Below, one piece after another: positions 57,536-63,521 of a DNA stretch of 64,000 nt; position 1 is the stretch's first letter; each line of letters opens with the position of its first letter. Source of the stretch: Streptosporangium sp. NBC_01755 (GTDB lineage Bacteria > Actinomycetota > Actinomycetes > Streptosporangiales > Streptosporangiaceae); contig NZ_CP109131.1 of NCBI RefSeq assembly GCF_035917995.1, forward strand, positions 3,286,001-3,350,000, written 5' to 3'. Below the pieces are notes generated by a model. It was not told the DNA's origin. It made no database searches and saw only the letters and a program-made list of their open reading frames with translations. The position numbers were made by a program, and so were the translations under genes.

Positions 57536-57593
57536 GAGGTTGCGGGTGAGCGCCCGACCATGGTCGGGCGCGATCCCGGAGCAGCTGCTCCAC
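57536..57593 (+). ncRNA. Two-hairpin leader, copy 4
   Basis: GGTTGCGGG, then a perfect 22-bp palindrome (half-site GCGCCCGACCA, 57550-57571), then the perfect palindrome GGAGCAGCTGCTCC (57578-57591) and CAC. It lies 17 bp before the gene at 57611. It shows the same order of parts as the copy at 52515, with different bases keeping the pairing. Confidence 0.6.
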
Positions 57594-57610
57594 ACCGAGA
57601 GGAGCCCACG

Positions 57611-57868
57611 ATGGGCCTGTTCAGCAGCAAGAAGAAGGCCGCCGAAGCGGAGAAGTGGGAGAAGAAGGCCGAAACGTACAGCAAAGAAGCTCGCGAGGAA
57701 GCCCGAAAGGCCGCGAAGCACACGGAGCTCCTGAGGTCCGGCAAGAGCACCGACCCCGCCGCCGACAGGTACATGATCCGGGAGCACGACGGTAACCGCC
57801 GGGTCGCGGAGGCCAACGCGCGGGACTGCCGGTTCAACGCCGAGACGACGCGGAAGTGGTGGACCTGA
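57611..57868 (+). CDS. Small charged helical protein
   Basis: An 85-residue protein with GAGAGGAG upstream: MGLFSSKKKAAEAEKWEKKA, ETYSKEAREEARKAAKHTEL, then AEANARDCRFNAETTRKWWT. It is mostly coiled coil. The stop overlaps the Nudix start (TGATG). Function unknown. Confidence 0.62.
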   Translation: MGLFSSKKKAAEAEKWEKKAETYSKEAREEARKAAKHTELLRSGKSTDPAADRYMIREHDGNRRVAEANARDCRFNAETTRKWWT

Positions 57869-58524
57869 TGACCACGTACACGCATCCCGACGTGCTCACC
57901 CGGGGCGTCGAGGAGGGATGGGCGGACCCGCAGGAGGACCCGACCAGGATCGACTGGGCCGCCCGCCAGCGGGATGCTGCGATCCCCTTCCAGGTCGTCG
58001 ACGGCCGCCCGGTCAGCCCCGGTGCGCCGACCGGCATCCGGTACGGCCGGGGCGAGCTGGGCCACTGGGGCGAGCGGCAGGCCGCCGACGCCATCGTCTT
58101 CGCCCGCACCGCCGGCGGCCGGTGGGCGCTGATGGTCGAGCGCGACGACGACCACGGGTGGGCCATTCCGGGCGGGTGCCTGGACCCCGGAGAGGACCCG
58201 CTGACGGCCGCCGTCCGGGAGCTGGCCGAGGAGACCGGCCTGACCTTGCCGGGCGCGTCCTGGCAGGTGCTCCCCGTCCGAATCGTGCCGGACCCCAGGG
58301 CGACGGACGAGGCGTGGATGGTGACCTGGCCCGCCGTGGCCGACCTGGGCGACCTGGGCGACGTCGCCGAGCTGCCCGCCGTGACGGGGGCCGACGACGC
58401 CCGACGAGCCGAGTGGGTACGCGCGGACAGCTACGCCGTCCTGGTCACGGACCTGAAGGCGACCTACGACGGACAGGTGTTCGCCGCACACCAAGGGCTG
58501 CTCGCCGAGACGCTCACCGCCTAA
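57868..58524 (+). CDS. Nudix hydrolase
   Basis: A 218-residue protein from ATG 57868. The Nudix box is intact: GGCLDPGEDPLTAAVRELAE followed by ETGL (G-x5-E-x7-R-E-x2-E-E-x-G). Upstream is ALMVERDDDHGWAIPG. The first 70 residues are a family-specific extension related to ADP-ribose pyrophosphatase-type proteins. Known reaction: cleavage of nucleoside diphosphates linked to another moiety, with Mg. In a mobile element it could process NAD-derived or damaged nucleotides; a counter-defence role is only speculation. Confidence 0.85.
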   Translation: MTTYTHPDVLTRGVEEGWADPQEDPTRIDWAARQRDAAIPFQVVDGRPVSPGAPTGIRYGRGELGHWGERQAADAIVFARTAGGRWALMVERDDDHGWAIPGGCLDPGEDPLTAAVRELAEETGLTLPGASWQVLPVRIVPDPRATDEAWMVTWPAVADLGDLGDVAELPAVTGADDARRAEWVRADSYAVLVTDLKATYDGQVFAAHQGLLAETLTA

Positions 58525-58574
58525 CCCGTGGCCCCGGCATCGGGGCCACCACTCACCACCGAGAGGAGCCCGAC

Positions 58575-58718
58575 ATGGGCAAGGACAAGAACGAGCCGGT
58601 TGTCATCAAGAGCAGCGATGGCCGCATCCGGGCCGTCTTCGCGGGCGGCGTCGGCAAGATCCACGAGGGTGGCGTGTTCCACGAGGACTTCACCTTCACC
58701 GACTCCGATGACGACTGA
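58575..58718 (+). CDS. 47-residue protein of unknown function
   Basis: From ATG 58575 with GAGAGGAG upstream: KDKNEPVVIKSSDGRIRAVF, AGGVGKIHEGGVFHEDFTFT, ending SDDD. A small beta-rich fold is likely. A hairpin GTGGCCCCG-GCAT-CGGGGCCAC precedes it. Its end overlaps the next gene by 11 bp. Confidence 0.6.
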   Translation: MGKDKNEPVVIKSSDGRIRAVFAGGVGKIHEGGVFHEDFTFTDSDDD

Positions 58719-58962
58719 CCAGCCCCAGACAGACGAGCCGGACGTCCCGGCTCACGCTGAAGACCCCCGACCCCTGGAGGGCTCGATGGGATGGACATCC
58801 CCGCGCAAGGACGGCGACCACGCCAAGAAGGTGGGCGAGCGCATGGCCGGCGCCTACGAGGAGGAGCTCGGCCGGACACTCACGGCCGACGAGTTGCGCC
58901 AGGTCCACGCCGAGGCGGAGAAGACCGTGAGGTCCTGGGGCGAGACCGGCCGTAAGTCCTGA
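58708..58962 (+). CDS. Small acidic protein of unknown function
   Basis: An 84-residue protein. After a disordered acidic start (TTDQPQTDEPDVPAHAEDPR) comes a helical part (KKVGERMAGAYEEELGRTLT, ADELRQVHAEAEKTVRSWGE). It is the last gene before the resolvase region. Confidence 0.58.
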   Translation: MTTDQPQTDEPDVPAHAEDPRPLEGSMGWTSPRKDGDHAKKVGERMAGAYEEELGRTLTADELRQVHAEAEKTVRSWGETGRKS

Positions 58963-59017
58963 CCACCCTGCGGCCCCGGTGTCCCCCTCGGCGCCGGGGC
59001 CGCTCTTTCCCTGGTCG

Positions 59018-59125
59018 TGTTGTAAATCGACCGTCTCTCAACAAGATCGGTCCGGGGAGCCGGGAGAGCCGATTCGAACCCCCCGGACTGTCGGGAAACG
59101 TGTTGAGAAATCTTGCTGTTCAACA
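59018..59125. promoter_or_regulatory. Candidate res site upstream of the resolvase
   Basis: Two related sites begin TGTTG and end TCAACA: 59018-59043 (26 bp) and 59101-59125 (25 bp), both containing AAATC near the left end. Their centres are about 82 bp apart. Tn3-family res sites consist of such inverted-end subsites directly upstream of the resolvase gene, where they also serve as operators. Confidence 0.45.
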
Positions 59126-59161
59126 ATCCCCCCACCGCCCTTTTGTCGACACGGGGACACC

Positions 59162-59806
59162 ATGACCACCACTGATGATCTTCTGCCCGCCGCCCGCACC
59201 GGCACCCTTGTCGGGTACGGCCGCGTCTCCACCAAAGACCAGAACCTGGACCGGCAGATCCGCGCCCTCACCGAAGCCGGATGCATCCGCGTCTTCACCG
59301 ACAAGCTGTCCGGCAAGAACACCGACCGGCCCGAGCTGGCCGCGTGCCTCGACTACCTCCGCCCCGGCGACACCCTTGTCGTGCTCTCCCTCGATCGGCT
59401 CGCCCGCTCCCTCCAGGACCTCATCACGATCGTCGGTGACCTGCGTCGGCGAGAGGTCGGCTTTCGCTCCCTGCATGAAGCGCTCGACACCACCACCCCG
59501 GGCGGCCGGCTGGTCTTCCACGTCTTCGCTGCGCTAGCCGAGTTCATTCGCGAACTCATCGTGGAGGGCACCAACGAGGGCTTGGCCGCCGCCCGGGCCC
59601 GGGGGCAGCGTCTTGGCCGGCCGCCCGCGATGGACGCGGAGATGGTGGAGCGGGCGCGGCGGCTGCTGGCCCAGCCGGAGGAGACCGTGTCGAGCATCGC
59701 GAAGTTGCTGGGCGTGTCCCGGGCGACGCTCTACAAGTACGTGCCGGAGCTGCTCGCCGGTAGCGGCGCCCCGGGATCCCCTGCGGTCGATCAGCAGGCA
59801 GGGTGA
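59162..59806 (+). CDS. Serine recombinase of the resolvase/invertase family
   Basis: A 214-residue protein from ATG 59162. The catalytic domain has VGYGRVSTKDQNLDRQ with the nucleophilic Ser, then LSGKNTDRPEL and LVVLSLDRLARSLQDL. The long E helix reads AALAEFIRELIVEGTNEGLA, followed by ARGQRLGRPP and a C-terminal helix-turn-helix (TVSSIAKLLGVSRATLYKYV). Full-length and probably active. Its role is likely multimer resolution or DNA inversion; large-serine-integrase domains are absent, so it is not the element's integrase. Confidence 0.93.
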   Translation: MTTTDDLLPAARTGTLVGYGRVSTKDQNLDRQIRALTEAGCIRVFTDKLSGKNTDRPELAACLDYLRPGDTLVVLSLDRLARSLQDLITIVGDLRRREVGFRSLHEALDTTTPGGRLVFHVFAALAEFIRELIVEGTNEGLAAARARGQRLGRPPAMDAEMVERARRLLAQPEETVSSIAKLLGVSRATLYKYVPELLAGSGAPGSPAVDQQAG

Positions 59807-59841
59807 GCCGTGGCCCTGCCGGACCCCGACCAGTAGCCGAA

Positions 59842-59884
59842 CGCGAAGAGGCCCCCGCCGATCTCGGGCGGGGGCCTCTTCGCG
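59842..59884. terminator. Strong terminator after the resolvase
   Basis: Perfect 18-bp arms (inner part GAGGCCCCCGCC / GGCGGGGGCCTC) around a 7-nt loop, 35 bp after the resolvase stop. Confidence 0.85.
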
Positions 59885-59912
59885 CATCACTTCGCCATCT
59901 GGCGAAGTGATG
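59885..59912. repeat. Perfect 13-bp inverted repeat
   Basis: CATCACTTCGCCA / TGGCGAAGTGATG with a 2-nt centre, directly abutting the terminator. The tiny centre makes it a DNA-level dyad (protein-binding or cruciform site) more than an RNA hairpin. Confidence 0.7.
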
Positions 59913-59920
59913 ATTGGCCT

Positions 59921-59958
59921 GGTCGCCAGGGTTACCGGCCCGCGTAACCCTGGCGACC
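59921..59958. repeat. Perfect 15-bp inverted repeat
   Basis: GGTCGCCAGGGTTAC / GTAACCCTGGCGACC around an 8-nt spacer, only 8 bp after the previous dyad. An 8-nt spacer between inverted arms resembles a tyrosine-recombinase core or an operator. It may be a recombination or origin site. Confidence 0.7.
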
Positions 59959-60017
59959 TGTGACATCGGGATCATTTCCGGCACTTCCCGAAAATGGTCC
60001 TGAGCTGCGGATTCTCG

Positions 60018-60197
60018 TTAGCCGATGTCGCCCTGGTAGCGCCAGGTGGCGGGGTCGTCGCCGGGGCCGGGCTCGTAGATCGCGCGGTGCATCTCCCCAG
60101 GCACGATCATGTACGCGCCGGGGTCATCACCGAGCTGCTGCTTGGGCAGGGTCATGCCGTCGAGGGGGCCGCCCATCAGGCGGACGTCAGTCTCCAT
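60018..60197 (-). CDS. 59-residue protein of unknown function
   Basis: From ATG 60197: ETDVRLMGGPLDGMTLPKQQ, GAYMIVPGEMHRAIYEPGPG, ending TWRYQGDIG. The GGPLDG opening and a Tyr-Glu-Pro middle are familiar from small hypothetical proteins of actinophages. It is oriented against the transfer operon. Confidence 0.7.
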   Translation of the reverse strand: METDVRLMGGPLDGMTLPKQQLGDDPGAYMIVPGEMHRAIYEPGPGDDPATWRYQGDIG

Positions 60198-60496
60198 CCG
60201 TCCAGCATGCCGCACACGGAAAAGCCCCGCCCTCCGAAGAGAGCGGGGCTCCGGGTCCCGCCGGGGCGGGTCAGCTGCAGCAGCATCCCCAGGGGAGGGG
60301 GCCGTACCAGGCCAGCGTACGGCGATGGCTCCCCGGGACGCGGGCGAATCGGCTCGGCTGCTGGCGCTCGTTATGCCGGTCCGTTATACGTGACAACCGG
60401 CGCTACGCGTGATACGTCCGATACGCGCAGTGGTCTCTGAGGTCCGGCCCCCGCGAGGGTGGGGCCGGCCAGCCACACCCGACCGAGAGGAAACCA
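60198..60496. other. Intergenic region with hairpin and TACG repeats
   Basis: AGCCCCGC (60223) and GCGGGGCT (60243) form a hairpin near the left end. Around 60373-60430 the motif TACGYG or TACGTCC recurs four times, in a less GC-rich stretch upstream of the coupled genes at 60497. It is probably a promoter with operator repeats. Confidence 0.4.
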
Positions 60497-60544
60497 ATGA
60501 CGTTTTCCGAAGGCTGGCACGACCAGTACAACCGCATCCGATGA
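60497..60544 (+). CDS. 15-residue leader ORF
   Basis: ATG 60497 has a good ribosome binding site (GAGAGGAAA) and encodes MTFSEGWHDQYNRIR. Its TGA overlaps the ATG of the next gene at 60541 (ATGA), while that gene has no Shine-Dalgarno of its own. I infer a translated leader that delivers ribosomes to the membrane-protein gene. Confidence 0.6.
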   Translation: MTFSEGWHDQYNRIR

Positions 60545-61146
60545 GCACTTTTCGCGCCCGCGCCGTGGCCTGGCGCATGGCGATCACCCTGGCCCTATTC
60601 ACACTGGCTGGGCTGGCCGCGTTACTGGATCGGCCTCGCGGATGGTCGGTTGCCGGCGCCGCCAGCATCTGCATCTGGTTTGCCTACTGGCTGCACCACA
60701 GCACGGCCACCTTCGCCGACCCCCAGCAACTACGCGCACTACAGGCAGCAGTCAAGGCAACACCTCCGGACGCGGTGCTTTGGCATGACGGCGTGCTGCT
60801 ACAGGTGAGCAAACCATCATGGGGGGAGAGGGACACGACGATCTACCGCACCGCCGAGGCAGACAGAGCCGAAGCTCGTGCTGATCTATCGGCCGGAGCG
60901 CGGATCACCACGGTGATGTATGAGGTGTTCGTCATCCAGGGCCGTTACATGATCACTGGCATGCGGGGCGCCCACACTGCCGAAGCCGATACGGACGGCT
61001 CCCTGAAGTTCGTTGCTCCGCCGAAGACATCGGCCTACAAGCGGATACGGGCATTGCGGGCCGCTGGCCGATCAGGTGCCCTGCACGTCACTCCTGAAGA
61101 AATCGATGGCCTGCTGCACCAGCTCCGACACGCCCAGCAGGTGTAG
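60541..61146 (+). CDS. Membrane protein of unknown function
   Basis: A 201-residue protein from ATG 60541. Two N-terminal membrane helices (AWRMAITLALFTLAGLAALL; VAGAASICIWFAYWL) are followed by a soluble domain with YRTAEADRAEARADLSAGAR and TTVMYEVFVIQGRYMITGMR. A large cytoplasmic domain is likely. It is the last gene of the plus-strand block, followed by a strong terminator. Function unknown. Confidence 0.68.
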   Translation: MSTFRARAVAWRMAITLALFTLAGLAALLDRPRGWSVAGAASICIWFAYWLHHSTATFADPQQLRALQAAVKATPPDAVLWHDGVLLQVSKPSWGERDTTIYRTAEADRAEARADLSAGARITTVMYEVFVIQGRYMITGMRGAHTAEADTDGSLKFVAPPKTSAYKRIRALRAAGRSGALHVTPEEIDGLLHQLRHAQQV

Positions 61147-61180
61147 GCCGTAAGTCCGAGGACCCGCTACATAGCGAAAG

Positions 61181-61212
61181 GTGCCCCGCCGTCCTTCAGG
61201 ACGGCGGGGCAC
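61181..61212. terminator. Terminator at the junction of the conjugative and phage blocks
   Basis: Perfect 14-bp arms (GTGCCCCGCCGTCC / GGACGGCGGGGCAC) around a TTCA loop. It lies between the convergent plus-strand membrane protein gene and the minus-strand phage genes. Confidence 0.88.
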
Positions 61213-61242
61213 CGCTCGGGGCCCGTTTCTATAAGAGCAAGA

Positions 61243-61515
61243 TCAGCTCATCGGGTACGGACCGGTCGGCTTCTCGACGAGCGGCCGACCACGGTCGTCC
61301 CGAGGGTCGGCGACCGGGGTGACGACGCGGTGCGCGGACCACCAGGCCAGCGCCGCGAACGCGCCGTCGATGACCTGCTCGATGCTGACGACGTCGACTG
61401 TCGCCCAGTCGGCGGGCAGCCAGCCCGCCCACACGCCGAGGCGGACCACGCCGACGCCCACCAGGGCGAGCGCCCCGCGGACGACGAGGGGCTGCCGGAT
61501 CGTGAACTTGCTCAT
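61243..61515 (-). CDS. Putative phage holin
   Basis: A 90-residue protein from ATG 61515. It has one to two hydrophobic segments (LVVRGALALVGVGVVRLGVW; QVIDGAFAALAWWSAHRVVT) and a polar C-terminus. Size, topology and location next to the endolysin gene fit actinophage holin-like proteins. Confidence 0.6.
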   Translation of the reverse strand: MSKFTIRQPLVVRGALALVGVGVVRLGVWAGWLPADWATVDVVSIEQVIDGAFAALAWWSAHRVVTPVADPRDDRGRPLVEKPTGPYPMS

Positions 61516-61585
61516 GATGATCTCCCTCATTCGAGGTCGGAAATTTGGAACCACCAGCCACGAAGAGGCACGATGGGCAGGGAAG

Positions 61586-61604
61586 GGCTGGTCAGCAGGG
61601 GTGT
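61586..61604 (-). repeat. Phage intergenic 19-bp repeat, copy 1
   Basis: GGCTGGTCAGCAGGGGTGT is repeated exactly at 61892-61910. On the minus strand each copy lies upstream of a phage gene start (61515 and 61844) at similar distance, with related flanks (AAATTT and GACCT motifs). I infer a shared late promoter or leader. Confidence 0.6.
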
Positions 61605-61640
61605 TGCGAAACCGGTGTTTTTATCACCGGTTTCGCAACA
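61602..61640. terminator. Strong hairpin between phage genes
   Basis: Perfect 16-bp arms (TGTTGCGAAACCGGTG / CACCGGTTTCGCAACA) around a TTTTTAT loop. It follows the minus-strand gene at 61647 and can terminate it. Confidence 0.75.
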
Positions 61641-61646
61641 GCAAGA

Positions 61647-61844
61647 TCAGCGGTCGTGCTCTGAGGGTGGGTTCAGGACGGCGTGATAGACGGCACCAGC
61701 CGCCGCGACCCAGGCGTGCTGGATCGGCTGGCCGAGGTCCTCCCAGGCGGGCATCGGCTCGCCGCGGAAGTTCTTGCCGCCGGTGGATTCGCCGTACGCG
61801 GCGTAAGCCGTCTGGGCGAGCTCAAGCGGAGACGGACGAGACAT
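61647..61844 (-). CDS. Small phage protein of unknown function
   Basis: A 65-residue protein (SPLELAQTAYAAYGESTGGK, MPAWEDLGQPIQHAWVAAAG). The LAQTAYAAY...NFRGEPMPAWEDLG pattern is recurrent in actinophage small proteins. No function known. Confidence 0.72.
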   Translation of the reverse strand: MSRPSPLELAQTAYAAYGESTGGKNFRGEPMPAWEDLGQPIQHAWVAAAGAVYHAVLNPPSEHDR

Positions 61845-61891
61845 GGATCTTCCTCATCACAGGTCGAATTTTTGGACCTGCTGAGCGGTAT

Positions 61892-61910
61892 GGCTGGTCA
61901 GCAGGGGTGT
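61892..61910 (-). repeat. Phage intergenic 19-bp repeat, copy 2
   Basis: Exact second copy of the 19-bp repeat at 61586-61604, upstream of the gene starting at 61844. Confidence 0.6.
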
Positions 61911-61942
61911 GGAATATTTCCCGGCATAAAATCGGGCTGGTC

Positions 61943-62761
61943 CTACACCTGCGGGGCGGGGGCGTCCGGCACGTTGAGGCGGACCGTGATGCCCTCGATG
62001 GCCGACTCGATCCGGGCCACCAGCGCCTCCACATCAATCTCCTCGTCCCGGGCGGCGATCACCTCGACGAGGGCCTTGATGGCGGCGCCCTGAGCGTCGA
62101 GCTTCGCGCCCAGCCCAGCGACCGTCTCGCGGATGTCCTTCGCCCACTTGGCCGCGTTGACCAGCACGTTGCCCGCCTGCCACTCCGGGTTCTCCTTGCT
62201 GCCGAACGGCACCGGCAGCTCGTGGGTCCACATGTCCTTGGCGCTCACGTCGTCCTCCTTCGTTGATCCAGCAGGTGATCCGGTGAATGTGCCGTTCCGT
62301 ACGAGGGCATAGAGCCGGTCGCCGGGGCACGAGGTGGCGAAAAAGTCCCGGTGACCCTTCACCGCGGCGCCCATGCCCTTGCTCATCAGCCACACCCGGA
62401 GCTGGCGGACCGCGTCGACCTGCGCGGCGGTCGGGTCCTCGCCAGGGCCCGACATGAGGGTCACCGAGTAGTGGCTGCTGTTGCCGCCCGGCTGAGCCGC
62501 CTGCACCCGGTCCAGGCCGCGGCCCTCGAAGACGTAGCCGTGCGGACAACAGCCGAAGCTGTAGCCGATGTCCGCCCAGCCACGGGCCGCGCCCATGTGG
62601 AACTTCCGGGTGTTCTGCCAGTAGGTGACGCACGTGCTGTGCGCCTTGCCGGCTAAGCCTTGGTCGCTGCCGTCATAGTGGATGACCAAGCCCTCGCGAG
62701 GGCGGGCTGGGTCCGCGTCGGACGGGCCCCACCCGAACGCGCCGCGGTTGACGAGCTTCAT
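61943..62761 (-). CDS. Phage endolysin, N-acetylmuramoyl-L-alanine amidase
   Basis: A 272-residue protein. The amidase domain (residues 1-165) has the zinc ligands of the T7-lysozyme/PGRP fold: His in GLVIHYDGSD, His in AVKGHRDFF and Cys in SCPGDRLYALV. The C-terminal 100 residues are helical (NAAKWAKDIRETVAGLGAKL) and probably mediate wall binding or oligomerisation. Known reaction: it cleaves the amide bond between MurNAc and L-Ala in peptidoglycan, lysing the host. The start overlaps the stop of the upstream gene (TGATG). Confidence 0.9.
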   Translation of the reverse strand: MKLVNRGAFGWGPSDADPARPREGLVIHYDGSDQGLAGKAHSTCVTYWQNTRKFHMGAARGWADIGYSFGCCPHGYVFEGRGLDRVQAAQPGGNSSHYSVTLMSGPGEDPTAAQVDAVRQLRVWLMSKGMGAAVKGHRDFFATSCPGDRLYALVRNGTFTGSPAGSTKEDDVSAKDMWTHELPVPFGSKENPEWQAGNVLVNAAKWAKDIRETVAGLGAKLDAQGAAIKALVEVIAARDEEIDVEALVARIESAIEGITVRLNVPDAPAPQV

Positions 62762-63066
62762 CAGTCCTCCAAGCTGCGGATGTGGGTGTCGAGCTTGCTC
62801 TCGACGCGCTTCACGGCGTCCTTCAAGCTGGAACCGTCGTTGGTGCGGACCTCGTGCTCGATGGTCCCCAGACGCTCCATGACGCCGGAGCGGGCCGGCA
62901 CGCCGGATCGGGCAGGGGCGCCGCGCCAGTCGTCCAGGAAGTCGTCCAGCGACTGGAACAGCAGCCAGACACGGCGCCAGATCCGGCCCACCACGGTCAG
63001 CAGGCCCAGACCGCCAGCCACGATGCCGAGGACCACGAAGACGTCGAGGACGTGGTTTCCGGTCAT
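62761..63066 (-). CDS. DUF2746-like phage membrane protein
   Basis: A 101-residue protein with one N-terminal membrane helix (LDVFVVLGIVAGGLGLLTVV) and a C-terminal coiled coil (LGTIEHEVRTNDGSSLKDAV, KRVESKLDTHIRSLED). This layout matches DUF2746 proteins found beside lysis genes in actinophages. It may be a holin accessory. Confidence 0.75.
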   Translation of the reverse strand: MTGNHVLDVFVVLGIVAGGLGLLTVVGRIWRRVWLLFQSLDDFLDDWRGAPARSGVPARSGVMERLGTIEHEVRTNDGSSLKDAVKRVESKLDTHIRSLED

Positions 63067-63521
63067 GGCATCGGGATCACGATGATGTCGCGCGAGGCGA
63101 TGTCCGCGGTGTCAGGGTCGGTGCCAGCGCTGGTGAGGTGCTGGGTGCGGATGTAGTACAGGGCGCCCGGGGACAGCCCGTCGAGCAATGAGACGCGGGA
63201 GCCGTACTGGAACTCCGTGTTCTCGGCCGCGGACCCGTAGCCGCGGACGGTCACGGACGGCGCCAGGACCTCCGTCCCGGCGGAGGAGTCGCGGAAGAGC
63301 TGAGGGGCCAGAAAGATCCTGTCTCGAGCGCTGGCGCCGTTGTCTCGGAACCCGCCGCCGATCGTCAGCCGGACACGGCCGGACGGCGGGGCGACGAAGT
63401 ACACGCCGACCTCCGGCGACCCGGTCTCGTAGGCGGTGCTCACCAGGTTGGCCAGGATGGTGTCCTCGTGGAAGAACGCCGTCTGGCCGCTCGGCCGCAG
63501 GGTGTTGTCTGCCGCGGTCAT
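63063..63521 (-). CDS. Phage structural-type protein, paralogue of the next gene
   Basis: A 152-residue beta-rich protein (PEVGVYFVAPPSGRVRLTIG, FQYGSRVSLLDGLSPGALYY, DTADIASRDIIVIPMP). The same framework occurs in the adjacent gene at 63518, so the two arose by duplication. Similar proteins lie in tail or minor structural modules of actinophages; virion surface location is inferred. It overlaps both neighbours by 4 bp. Confidence 0.72.
   Translation of the reverse strand: MTAADNTLRPSGQTAFFHEDTILANLVSTAYETGSPEVGVYFVAPPSGRVRLTIGGGFRDNGASARDRIFLAPQLFRDSSAGTEVLAPSVTVRGYGSAAENTEFQYGSRVSLLDGLSPGALYYIRTQHLTSAGTDPDTADIASRDIIVIPMP

Noticed and set aside
59060-59100. A tRNA-like GATTCGAACCC stretch suggesting a second att site
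   Set aside because: The sequence around it cannot form a five-base-pair T-stem and has no acceptor or anticodon arm. The resemblance is limited to the loop.
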